Assembly: GCA_005884465.1 (NCBI GenBank)
Contig: VAZH01000386.1
Location: 1-5,672 of the forward strand
From: Alphaproteobacteria bacterium
GTDB lineage: Bacteria > Pseudomonadota > Alphaproteobacteria > Rhizobiales > Xanthobacteraceae
Direction of reading: 5' to 3'
Length of the DNA: 5,672 nt
Position numbers and translations under genes: made by a program. Below, piece after piece: positions 1 to 5,672 of the stretch; the stretch's first letter is position 1, and every line of letters starts with the position of its first letter. Below the pieces are notes generated by a model. That model ran no database searches. It was given only the letters and a program-made list of their open reading frames with translations, and was not told the DNA's origin.

Positions 1-41
1 CAGCAACAGCAACAATAACGAGCGTAGAGGGAATCCAATTG

Positions 42-998
42 ATGGCTGCCAAGGGTTTTGCGTCCACCTCGGACATGGCCGAGAAGAAAGTCACCTTCTC
101 CGAGATCGGCACCGATCTCTATGCCTTCACCGCCGAAGGCGATCCCAATTCCGCTGTGATCGTCGGCGACGACGGCTGCCTCGTGTTCGACGCCCAGGCG
201 ACGCCGGCGATGGCGAATAAAGTGATCGAGCGGGTGCGCACTGTTACCGACAAGCCGATCAAATATGTGGTGCTGTCGCATTACCATGCGGTGCGCGTGC
301 TCGGCGCGTCGGCCTACAGGGCGCAAGGCATCATCGCATCGCAGGAAACCTACCGGCTGATCGAGGAGCGCGGCCAGCAGGACTGGGATTCGGAATACGG
401 CCGCTTTCCGCGCCTGTTCCAGGATGCCGAGAGCATCCCGGGCCTGACCTGGCCGACGCTGACCTTCGAAGGCGAAATATCGATCTACCTCGGAAAGCGC
501 GAGGTGCAGCTGATGCAGCTGGGCGCGGGACATACCTCCGGCGATATCGTGGCATGGGTGCCGGATGCGGAAGTGATGTTTTCCGGCGACCTGATCGAAT
601 ACCATTCGGCCTGCTATTGCGGCGACGCGCATTTGCGCGAATGGCCGGCGACGCTGAACGAAATTCGCGCCTTCAATCCCAAGGCGATCGCGCCGGGGCG
701 CGGCGATGCCCTCAAAGGTCTTGCAACAGGACGCGAAGCCATCGCGATGACGCGCGATTTTGTCACCACGCTCTATGGCGCGGCGGAATCAGCCGTCGCC
801 AAAGGCCGTAACCTCAAGGAGACAATGGCGGCAACGCGCGAGGTGATGGACCCGAAGTTTTCAAGTTTTGCGATCTACGAGCATTGCCTGCCGTTCAACG
901 TCTCGCGCGCGTTCGATGAAGCCTCAGGGATCGACGACCCCGTGATCTGGACCGCCGAACGCGACCTTGAAATGTGGGCTGCCTTGCAAGGAGGATGA
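42..998 (+). CDS. MBL-fold metallo-hydrolase-like protein with a degenerate metal site, upstream of hmgA
   Basis: This 318-residue protein has the metallo-beta-lactamase fold layout: an N-terminal strand region ([18 protein letters not shown], about 37-53), a first-motif region [10 protein letters not shown] near residue 80, GHTSGD near 164, FSGD near 183 and PGRGD near 220. The usual HxHxDH motif reads H80-Y-H82-A-V84-R85, so the Asp and third His of metal site 2 are missing, and the His normally in a PGHG loop is Arg220. H80, H82, H164 and D183 remain. A further Cys/His cluster (H188, C191, C193, H197) could supply ligands. The substrate is unknown; the family includes hydrolases and SoxH/quinoprotein-relay-like proteins. 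The ATG at 42 is chosen because AGAGGGA (26-32) lies 9 bases upstream; TTG at 39 is possible. Family similarity seems to begin at MAEKKVTF, so the ATG at 75 is a real alternative, but it lacks a good ribosome binding site. The stop overlaps an ATG just before hmgA, indicating a common transcript. No signal peptide is apparent. Confidence 0.88.
   Translation: MAAKGFASTSDMAEKKVTFSEIGTDLYAFTAEGDPNSAVIVGDDGCLVFDAQATPAMANKVIERVRTVTDKPIKYVVLSHYHAVRVLGASAYRAQGIIASQETYRLIEERGQQDWDSEYGRFPRLFQDAESIPGLTWPTLTFEGEISIYLGKREVQLMQLGAGHTSGDIVAWVPDAEVMFSGDLIEYHSACYCGDAHLREWPATLNEIRAFNPKAIAPGRGDALKGLATGREAIAMTRDFVTTLYGAAESAVAKGRNLKETMAATREVMDPKFSSFAIYEHCLPFNVSRAFDEASGIDDPVIWTAERDLEMWAALQGG
988..994 (+). promoter_or_regulatory. 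Strong Shine-Dalgarno site for hmgA
   Basis: AAGGAGG lies inside the last codons of the MBL gene, 6 bases before the ATG at 1001. This spacing favours 1001 over the in-frame ATG at 995, which would have no spacer, and over any start at 974. The position suggests that hmgA translation is coupled to the upstream gene. Confidence 0.8.
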
Positions 999-1000
999 CC

Positions 1001-2347
1001 ATGAATATCACCACTTCTCCCGACGCCGTCAGCCGGAGTTCCGTCAATATCACGCCGGGCTATATGTCCGGCTTCGGCAACAGCTTTGAGACCGAGGCGT
1101 TGCCCGGCGCGCTGCCGATGGGGCGCAATTCGCCGCAGCGCTGCGCCTATGGGCTCTACGCCGAACAGTTGTCGGGCTCGCCGTTCACCGCGCCGCGCGG
1201 CAGCAATGAACGTTCATGGCTGTACCGGATCAGGCCGTCGGTGAAACATTCCGGGCGTTTTGCCAAGGTCGACGCCGGGCTGTGGCGCAGCGCGCCGTGT
1301 CGCGAAGTCGACTGGGCGATCGCGCAGTTGCGCTGGGATCCGGCGCCGATCCCGAAGCAGGAGATGACGTTCCTGCAGGGCGTGCAGACCATGACCACGG
1401 CGGGAGACGTCAACACCCAGGCCGGCATGGCCGCGCACATCTTCCTCATCACCAAATCGATGGTCGATCAGCATTTCTACAATGCCGATGGCGAGATGCT
1501 GTTCGTGCCACAGCAGGGCAATCTGCGCTTCGTCACCGAGTTCGGCCGGATCGATGCCGAGCCCGGCGAGATCGTGGTGATTCCGCGCGGCGTGAAATTC
1601 CGCGTCGAGATTCCGTCGGGCCCCGCGCGCGGCTACATCTGCGAAAACTACGGCGGCGCCTTCACGCTGCCGGAGCGCGGGCCGATCGGCGCCAATTGCC
1701 TTGCCAATGCGCGCGACTTCCTGACCCCGGTCGCGGCCTATGAAGACAAGGACACGCCGACCGAATTGTTCGTGAAGTGGGGCGGACAGCTGTTCGCGAC
1801 CAAACTGCCGCATTCGCCTGTTGATGTGGTGGCATGGCACGGCAATTACGCGCCGTATAAATACGATCTCCGCACGTTCTCGCCGGTCGGCGCGATCGGT
1901 TTCGATCACCCCGATCCATCGATCTTCACCGTGCTGACGTCGCCGTCGGAAACCGCCGGCACCGCGAATATCGACCTTGTCATTTTCCCGGAGCGCTGGG
2001 CGGTGGCGGAAAACACCTTCCGTCCGCCGTGGTACCACATGAACATCATGTCGGAGTTCATGGGCCTGATCTACGGCGTCTACGATGCGAAGCCGCAAGG
2101 GTTCACGCCCGGCGGCATCAGCCTGCACAATTGCATGCTGCCGCATGGCCCGGACCGCGAGGCCTTCGATCACGCCAGCAATTCGGAACTGAAGCCGGTC
2201 AAGCTGACCGGCACCATGGCGTTCATGTTCGAGACCCGATATCCGCAGCACGTCACCGCACATGCGGTCAACTCCCAGACGCTGCAGGACGACTACGCCG
2301 ATTGCTGGAAGGGACTGGAAAAGCGGTTCGATCCGAACCGGCGGTGA
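1001..2347 (+). CDS. hmgA: Homogentisate 1,2-dioxygenase
   Basis: HmgA is a cytosolic non-haem Fe(II) dioxygenase that cleaves the ring of homogentisate to 4-maleylacetoacetate in tyrosine/phenylalanine catabolism. The 448-residue product matches the usual family length. The N-terminal family signature [19 protein letters not shown] (about 21-39) is present, followed by the bicupin core. By matching to the human enzyme as I recall it, the active-site base is His303 (in FDHPDPS), and the Fe ligands are His346 (PPWYHMN), Glu352 (SEFMGL) and His382 (LPHGPD), with the same spacings of 43, 6 and 30 residues. The [12 protein letters not shown] stretch (about 279-290) is also typical. All expected key residues are present and the frame is open, so the gene looks functional. 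The start at 1001 is fixed by the AAGGAGG 6 bases upstream. It sits just after the MBL gene and shares a pathway with the damaged hppD 1.2 kb downstream. Confidence 0.98.
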   Translation: MNITTSPDAVSRSSVNITPGYMSGFGNSFETEALPGALPMGRNSPQRCAYGLYAEQLSGSPFTAPRGSNERSWLYRIRPSVKHSGRFAKVDAGLWRSAPCREVDWAIAQLRWDPAPIPKQEMTFLQGVQTMTTAGDVNTQAGMAAHIFLITKSMVDQHFYNADGEMLFVPQQGNLRFVTEFGRIDAEPGEIVVIPRGVKFRVEIPSGPARGYICENYGGAFTLPERGPIGANCLANARDFLTPVAAYEDKDTPTELFVKWGGQLFATKLPHSPVDVVAWHGNYAPYKYDLRTFSPVGAIGFDHPDPSIFTVLTSPSETAGTANIDLVIFPERWAVAENTFRPPWYHMNIMSEFMGLIYGVYDAKPQGFTPGGISLHNCMLPHGPDREAFDHASNSELKPVKLTGTMAFMFETRYPQHVTAHAVNSQTLQDDYADCWKGLEKRFDPNRR

Positions 2348-2360
2348 ATTAGTTAGTAAC

Positions 2361-2380
2361 GCGCGCCAACGCGCTCTTTG
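2361..2380 (+). terminator. Weak terminator-like stem-loop after hmgA
   Basis: A GC-only stem GCGCG / CGCGC (2361-2365 and 2370-2374, loop CCAA) begins 13 bases after the hmgA stop and is followed by TCTTTG. The stem is short and the T-run poor, so intrinsic termination is only a possibility. Confidence 0.3.
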
Positions 2381-2382
2381 AC

Positions 2383-2422
2383 GTCATTCCGGGTTCGATG
2401 CGTCGCATCGCCCCGGAATGAC
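2383..2422. repeat. Long palindromic intergenic repeat at the convergent junction
   Basis: Outer arms GTCATTCCGGG (2383-2393) and CCCGGAATGAC (2412-2422) enclose inner arms CGATGCG (2396-2402) and CGCATCG (2404-2410) around a single central T. Together they form a nearly continuous hairpin of about 18 pairs with one mismatch and one bulge. It lies between the 3' ends of hmgA and the DUF1272 gene, where it could protect or separate the two transcripts. It resembles dispersed palindromes found in many copies in Bradyrhizobium genomes. No T-tract follows on either strand, so it is called a repeat rather than a terminator. Confidence 0.85.
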
Positions 2423-2433
2423 CGACAGGCAGT

Positions 2434-2745
2434 TCAGCGATCCTCTGGCGGAATATCCCGAATACGCGCCGAAAGCTCGGCGATATCGTCGAGACTGTAG
2501 GACAGATGCACCCGCTTGTCCGACGGCGGCCGCTTCGCCACCGATAGTCCAGGCCGCCACTCCTTGGCCGGCCGGATTGGCCGCGGGACAAAACCACCGC
2601 CGCAGTTCGGGCAGACGTTTTGAAGCCTGTTCTCGGTGCAGTCCGCACAGAACGTGCACTCGTAAGAGCAGATGCGCGCTTCGATCGAGTTCGGCGGCAG
2701 GTCCTTGTCGCAATATTCGCAGTTCGGCCGGAGCTGCAGCGCCAT
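2434..2745 (-). CDS. DUF1272 family small cysteine-rich protein
   Basis: This 103-residue protein carries the DUF1272 pattern MALQLRPNCEYCDKDLPP at its N terminus. Eight cysteines are arranged as pairs: C9/C12, C26/C30, C33/C36 and C45/C48. That is enough for two zinc sites in a RING- or treble-clef-like fold. After residue 50 it has a basic, proline-rich linker and a charged C-terminal segment (about 80-103) beyond the conserved domain. The biochemical function of the family is not known to me, and zinc binding is inferred from cysteine spacing. The ATG at 2745 matches the family start, though only a weak ribosome binding site precedes it. It is on the same strand as the Lrp gene but separated from it by about 260 bases containing an inverted repeat, so co-transcription is uncertain. 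No link to tyrosine breakdown is evident. Confidence 0.87.
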   Translation of the reverse strand: MALQLRPNCEYCDKDLPPNSIEARICSYECTFCADCTENRLQNVCPNCGGGFVPRPIRPAKEWRPGLSVAKRPPSDKRVHLSYSLDDIAELSARIRDIPPEDR

Positions 2746-3007
2746 CGTGGTCTCATGCGTTAGAGCCAGAGTCTAAACAAATTTCGTCTTGTTGGGTGCC
2801 GCACGCTCGGTGCCACCTCTCCCCTTGTGGGAGGGGTTACGGCCTAACGATAGACCTGAACCCTTCACCCCAACCCTCAAGGGGAGAGGGAGCGCACCGC
2901 CGTTGCCGAGACATGGGCAAATTCAATCACGCTGGAGTCTGGGCCGATCATCGCAAATTGAACCGCGCTTTCGAATGACGAATCTCCCTCGATTTCGGCC
3001 ATAGCAG
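2746..3007. other. Non-coding gap between the DUF1272 and Lrp genes
   Basis: No convincing gene is seen in these 262 bases. The open frames on the + strand here are antisense to DUF1272 or run through the inverted repeat, and have low-complexity, Arg/Pro-rich translations. The DUF1272 promoter should lie in the part nearest 2746, but no clear -35/-10 pair stands out. Confidence 0.6.
2816..2889. repeat. Inverted repeat with 12-bp perfect arms
   Basis: CCTCTCCCCTTG (2816-2827) is the exact reverse complement of CAAGGGGAGAGG (2878-2889), with a 50-base loop between them. This CTCTCCCC...GGGGAGAG element looks like a widespread alphaproteobacterial intergenic repeat. It contains no coding signal and is a different repeat type from the ones at 2383 and 4725. 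Confidence 0.8.
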
Positions 3008-3484
3008 CTAGCGCGCCAACTCCTTCAGCGGCAGCCGCGAGCTCTCCTTCAACCGATCCAGCACGATCGACGAACGCACATGCGCCACGCTCTGGTGCGG
3101 CATCAGCACGTTGTTGACGATATCGGACAGGCTTTTCAGGTCGCGCAACACCGCCTTCAACAGGTAATCGGCATCGCCGGTCAGCGAATAGGCTTCCTGG
3201 ATATCGTCGACCCGATTGACCAGCGCGCGAAACCGCTTTGCGTTGTCGGGCGAATGGGTCGCCAACGTGATGTGAATGAAGGCAATGACATTGAAGCCGA
3301 GCGCTTCGCTGGCGAGGTCGGCGTGATAGCCCGATATCACCTTCTCTTCTTCAAGGCGCATGCGACGCCGCGAGCATTGCGAGGCCGATAGGCCGACGAG
3401 ATCGGCCAATTGCTGGTTGGTCAGGCGGCCATCATCCTGTAGCGCGCTCAATACTTTGAGATCGAAGCCGTCAACGGCAATCAT
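3008..3484 (-). CDS. Lrp/AsnC family transcriptional regulator, divergent from hppD
   Basis: This 158-residue protein has the standard Lrp/AsnC length and plan. An N-terminal winged helix-turn-helix spans about 5-52 (DLKVLSALQDDGRLTNQQLADLVGLSASQCSRR...), and the C-terminal ligand-binding/oligomerisation RAM domain spans about 64-142, including the GDADYLLKAVLRDL segment (103-116) and a loop typical of amino acid sensing. The ATG at 3484 is chosen because it gives the family N terminus MIAVDGFDLKVL and has AGAGGC 9 bases upstream; the open frame extending further upstream crosses the regulatory region and reads as non-family sequence. It is transcribed away from hppD across a 121-bp gap holding a 15-bp dyad. 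Lrp-type genes commonly control an adjacent divergent catabolic gene in response to an amino acid or related metabolite, so regulation of hppD (and possibly hmgA) plus autoregulation is a reasonable inference. The specific effector cannot be read from the sequence. Confidence 0.95.
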   Translation of the reverse strand: MIAVDGFDLKVLSALQDDGRLTNQQLADLVGLSASQCSRRRMRLEEEKVISGYHADLASEALGFNVIAFIHITLATHSPDNAKRFRALVNRVDDIQEAYSLTGDADYLLKAVLRDLKSLSDIVNNVLMPHQSVAHVRSSIVLDRLKESSRLPLKELAR

Positions 3485-3605
3485 GCGTAAAATGCCTCTA
3501 ATGTGCACAAATCGTGCATAATATAACAGTAATGTCCGCCATTTGCATACACATTGCGGGATCGGCGACGGAATATTCACGGAGCAAGAATCAGGGAGAT
3601 CAGCC
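3485..3605. promoter_or_regulatory. Divergent promoter region between the Lrp gene and hppD
   Basis: This AT-richer stretch must hold the promoters for both divergent genes. It contains a ribosome binding site for each: AGAGGC on the - strand (complement of 3494-3499), and AGGGAGA (3593-3599) 6 bases before the hppD ATG. It also contains a 15-bp dyad (3504-3518), an A/T block at 3518-3526 suitable for DNA melting, and a second TGCATA (3544-3549) 29 bases from the first (3515-3520). No strong sigma-70 -35/-10 pair is evident on either strand, so exact promoters are not called. Confidence 0.75.
3504..3518. promoter_or_regulatory. 15-bp dyad, candidate Lrp/AsnC operator
   Basis: TGCAC-AAATC-GTGCA is a perfect 5-bp inverted repeat with a 5-base, mostly A/T centre. 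Its 15-bp size and layout match the known form of Lrp/AsnC boxes, although the flanks are not the E. coli Lrp consensus. It sits 20 bases from the regulator's own start codon and about 90 from hppD's, fitting autoregulation and control of hppD. Binding is inferred. Confidence 0.55.
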
Positions 3606-4701
3606 ATGGGTCCATTTCCGCACGACGCGCCGCCGGCGACCGTTAGCGCCGACAATCCGATGGGCACCGACGGCTTTGAGTTCGTCGAATACGCCCATCC
3701 CAATCCCGAAGCGCTGCACGCGCTGTTCAAGCTGATGGGCTATGTGCCGGTGGCGCGCCACCGCACCAAGAAAATCACGGTCTATCGCCAGGGCGATATC
3801 AACTATCTCGTCAACGAACAACCCGGCACCCACGGTTTCGGCTTCGTTGCCGGGCACGGGCCGTGTGCGCCGTCGATGGCGTTCCGGGTGGTCGATGCGA
3901 AGCAGGCCTATGCGCGCGCGCTGGCGCTGGGTGCGGAGCCTGCCGATATTCCTGCCCGCGATCAAGGGTATCGGCGGCAGCCTGTTGTATTTCGTTGATT
4001 GCTACGGCGCCAAGGGTTCGGCCTATGACGCCGAGTTCGAGTGGCTGGCTGAGAAAAATCCACAGCCGGAGGGCGCGGGATTATTTTATCTCGATCACCT
4101 CACCCATAACGTCCATCGCGGCCGCATGAACGTCTGGACCGGCTTCTATGAAAGACTGTTCAACTTCCGGCAGATTCGCTTTTTCGATATCGAGGGCCGC
4201 GCCTCCGGCCTGTTCTCGCGGGCGCTAACCAGCCCCGACGGCAAGATCCGGATTCCGATCAACGAGGACGCCGGCCACTCCGGCCAGATCGAGGAATATC
4301 TCAGCGTGTATCGCGGCGAGGGCATCCAGCACATCGCCTGCGGCGCCAAGGATATCTACAAGACTGTCGAGACATTGCGTGACGCCGGCCTGCCGTTCAT
4401 GCCGCCGCCGCCCGACACCTATTTCGAAAAGATCGATACGCGGCTGCCGGAGCATGGCGAGGACGTCGCGCGGCTGCAACGCAACGGTATTCTGATCGAC
4501 GGCGAAGGCGTGGTCGACGGCGGCCACACCAAGGTGCTCTTACAGATTTTCTCCGCGAACGCGATCGGGCCGATCTTCTTTGAGTTCATCCAGCGCAAGG
4601 GCGACGACGGCTTTGGCGAAGGCAATTTCAAGGCGCTGTTCGAATCGATCGAGGAAGACCAGATTCGCCGGGGCGTGCTGAAGGTGGACAACGCGGCGTA
4701 G
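3606..4701 (+). pseudogene. hppD: 4-hydroxyphenylpyruvate dioxygenase, frameshifted
   Basis: HPPD is an Fe(II) dioxygenase that makes homogentisate, the HmgA substrate, from 4-hydroxyphenylpyruvate. Translation from the ATG at 3606 (AGGGAGA 6 bases upstream) gives family sequence MGPFPHDAPP...GTDGFEFVEYAHPNPEAL...[21 protein letters not shown], then stops at TGA 3996-3998 after 130 residues. The rest lies in another frame from about 3950: [26 protein letters not shown]... to the TAG at 4699-4701. All three Fe ligands fall in this second part: His at 4096-4098 (LDHLTHNV), His at 4330-4332 (GIQHIACG) and Glu at 4582-4584 (FFEFIQ). As sequenced, the N-terminal fragment carries no catalytic ligands. 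The total of 1096 bases is one more than a multiple of three. The linker between GAEP and LPAIKG is only about 10 bases, whereas relatives as I recall them have about 11 residues; this points to a deletion of about 23 bases rather than one extra base. Apart from the shift, codon use and motifs are intact, so the lesion is recent or an assembly error. Confidence 0.9.
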
Positions 4702-4724
4702 GTAATTTGTCAAAAAGCCCCGTC

Positions 4725-4790
4725 GTCCCGGCCAAGCCAACGGGTCGGCGCAAAGCGCCGCCCGATGACAGGCTCCGCGCGAGCCGGGAC
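4725..4790. repeat. Multi-hairpin palindromic repeat (GTCCCGGC...GCCGGGAC)
   Basis: Outer arms GTCCCGGC (4725-4732) and GCCGGGAC (4783-4790) enclose two smaller hairpins. One is CGGCGC / GCGCCG (4746-4751, 4755-4760, loop AAA), extended by CGGG / CCCG (4741-4744, 4761-4764). The other is GGCTC / GAGCC (4771-4775, 4781-4785), whose right arm partly overlaps the outer arm, so the two folds compete. It resembles a REP-like intergenic element of Bradyrhizobium-type genomes. Confidence 0.8.
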
Positions 4791-4864
4791 CTATAACCAC
4801 AAATGTCCGTGTTGCGCGAAGCTGGGGCCGCAATCTCTTCTAAACCTAACATTGGTGGCTATGG

Positions 4865-4884
4865 GTCCCGGCGTTCGCCGGGAC
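4865..4884. repeat. Short palindrome sharing the GTCCCGG/CCGGGAC arms
   Basis: GTCCCGGCG (4865-4873) and CGCCGGGAC (4876-4884) form a perfect 9-bp stem with a TT centre. The arms repeat those of the 4725-4790 element, so the two probably bound one composite repeat of about 160 bases (4725-4884) between the convergent genes. It lies 17 bases from the racemase stop. Confidence 0.8.
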
Positions 4885-4901
4885 GACGAAAAAGGAGTTT
4901 A

Positions 4902-5672
4902 CTACCTTTCCTGCCACTCGCTCGTCAGGCTTGCAATATCCGTCGTCACCGCCTCGCGGATCGCTGACGGCGTGCGGGAAAAACGCGGCGCCGGCGCGGG
5001 CTGGGTGACGCCGTGGCGGCTGACGAAAATCTTTCGCGCCGCCATGTGCGGATGCTCGGGCGCTTCGCTCATGGTCAGGACCGGCGCGAAGCAGACGTCA
5101 GTGCCTTCCATGATCTTGCACCACTGCTCGCGGGTTTTGGTCTTGAATACCTCGACCAGTTTTTGCCTGAGCGAAGGCCATGCCTTGCGATCCATCTGCG
5201 CGTCGAACTCGGCGCCGGAAAGCCCGGCGTGCTGGCGCAGCAAGGCATAAAACTGCGGCTCGATCGAACCGATCGAAATGAAGTTGCCGCAGGCGCATTC
5301 AAAGACGCCGTAGAAATGCGCGCCGCCGTCGAGGAAATTGCTCTCGCGCGCTTCGGTCCATCGGCCCGCGGCGGCCATGTCGAAGAACATCGACATCAGC
5401 GACGCGGCGCCGTCGCACATCGCGGCATCCACCACCTGTCCCTTGCCTGAGTTTTTTGCTTCCAGGAGAGCGGCGAGCACGCCCACCACGACGTAGAGCG
5501 CGCCGCCGCCGAAGTCGCCGACCAGGTTGAGCGGCGGCACCGGCCTATCTTTTGTGCCGATCGCGGCCAGTGCGCCCGTGACCGAAATGTAGTTGATGTC
5601 GTGCCCCGCAGCCTGCGCCAGCGGGCCTTGCTGACCCCAGCCGGTCATGCGGCCGTAGACCAGCCGCGGATT
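4902..5672 (-). CDS. Alpha-methylacyl-CoA racemase / CaiB-BaiF CoA-transferase family protein, 5' end off window
   Basis: The last 256 residues of a family III CoA-transferase-fold protein are present. The frame stays open to the right edge (NPRLVYGRMTGWGQQGP...), so the Met at 5646-5648 is internal and about 100 N-terminal residues are missing. The sequence matches the alpha-methylacyl-CoA racemase branch: GHDINYI carries the catalytic His (24 in this fragment), NLVGDFGGG the Asp (53) and GSIEPQFYALL the Glu (138). These correspond, from memory, to H126, D156 and E241 of the Mycobacterium tuberculosis racemase; the Asp-Glu spacing of 85 is identical. KGQVVDAAMCDGAA and LDGGAHFYGVFE are further family segments. 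Racemases of this type interconvert (2R)- and (2S)-methylacyl-CoA for beta-oxidation of branched acids. The C terminus (PAPRFSRTPS... to TAG at 4902) is complete. It converges on hppD and has no evident part in tyrosine breakdown. CoA transferase activity cannot be excluded. Confidence 0.93.
   Translation of the reverse strand, partial: NPRLVYGRMTGWGQQGPLAQAAGHDINYISVTGALAAIGTKDRPVPPLNLVGDFGGGALYVVVGVLAALLEAKNSGKGQVVDAAMCDGAASLMSMFFDMAAAGRWTEARESNFLDGGAHFYGVFECACGNFISIGSIEPQFYALLRQHAGLSGAEFDAQMDRKAWPSLRQKLVEVFKTKTREQWCKIMEGTDVCFAPVLTMSEAPEHPHMAARKIFVSRHGVTQPAPAPRFSRTPSAIREAVTTDIASLTSEWQER

Larger units (their letters stand above)
4702..4901. other. Non-coding convergent gap between hppD and the racemase gene
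   Basis: These 200 bases between two convergent 3' ends hold no gene; most of the stretch is hairpin-forming repeat sequence. No classic stem plus T-run terminator was found for either neighbour. Confidence 0.7.

Noticed and set aside
1..41. CAGCAA/CAACAG-like short tandem pattern at the left edge as a repeat or leader
   Set aside because: Only about three imperfect units (CAGCAA CAGCAA CAATAA) are visible before the window edge, too little to call anything beyond upstream non-coding sequence.
1214..2263. Long open frame on the - strand inside hmgA (349 residues)
   Set aside because: It is fully antisense to a confidently identified hmgA with all catalytic residues; its Arg/His-rich translation matches no family and is typical of a GC-rich shadow frame.
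2418..2978. Open frame of 186 residues on the + strand
   Set aside because: It is antisense to the DUF1272 gene and continues through the 12-bp inverted repeat; the translation is low-complexity with no recognisable domain.
3485..3730. N-terminal extension of the Lrp/AsnC gene up to 3730
   Set aside because: The extension runs antisense to the hppD start and through the divergent regulatory region; the family N terminus and a ribosome site support the ATG at 3484.
3742..3950. ATG at 3742 as a true start for a separate catalytic-domain HPPD protein
   Set aside because: The first ~70 residues of this frame are a shadow of the HPPD N-terminal domain, no ribosome site precedes it, and family sequence begins only at LPAIKG (about 3951).
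3600..3965. Open frame on the - strand opposite the hppD N-terminal part
   Set aside because: It is antisense to clear HPPD sequence, with an Arg-rich translation without family features.
5013..5450. Open frame of 145 residues on the + strand
   Set aside because: It is antisense to the racemase gene, whose His/Asp/Glu catalytic motifs are all present on the - strand.

Overview
The window looks like chromosomal DNA from a Bradyrhizobium-type alphaproteobacterium (Rhizobiales). This rests on high GC content with strongly GC-biased third codon positions, protein sequences that read like Bradyrhizobium/Rhodopseudomonas versions of their families, and several intergenic palindromes of a style common in those genomes. 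The taxonomic call is inference from pattern recognition; no search was run.

Layout, left to right. (1) A two-gene + strand unit: an MBL-fold metallo-hydrolase-like protein (42-998), overlapping by ATGA with the region in front of homogentisate 1,2-dioxygenase hmgA (1001-2347). (2) A convergent junction at about 2348-2433 with a weak terminator-like stem and a long palindromic repeat. (3) A small - strand zinc-ribbon-like DUF1272 protein (2434-2745). (4) A non-coding gap (2746-3007) with a 12-bp inverted repeat. (5) A - strand Lrp/AsnC regulator (3008-3484). (6) A 121-bp divergent regulatory region with a 15-bp dyad. (7) A + strand 4-hydroxyphenylpyruvate dioxygenase gene (3606-4701) that is frameshifted about one third of the way in. 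(8) A 200-bp gap packed with hairpin-forming repeats (4702-4901). (9) The C-terminal two thirds of a - strand alpha-methylacyl-CoA racemase / CaiB-BaiF family gene, cut by the right edge (4902-5672).

The theme is aromatic amino acid breakdown: HPPD converts 4-hydroxyphenylpyruvate (from tyrosine) to homogentisate, and HmgA opens the homogentisate ring to maleylacetoacetate. The Lrp/AsnC gene sits divergently from hppD and is the obvious candidate local regulator. The later isomerase and fumarylacetoacetase genes are not in the window.

The most notable points are the disrupted hppD, whose junction suggests a short deletion between direct repeats rather than a one-base slip; an MBL protein coupled to hmgA that lacks several canonical metal ligands; and a 15-bp dyad of the size expected for an Lrp/AsnC operator. 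I see no evidence of a wholly new system, mobile element, CRISPR array or RNA gene.
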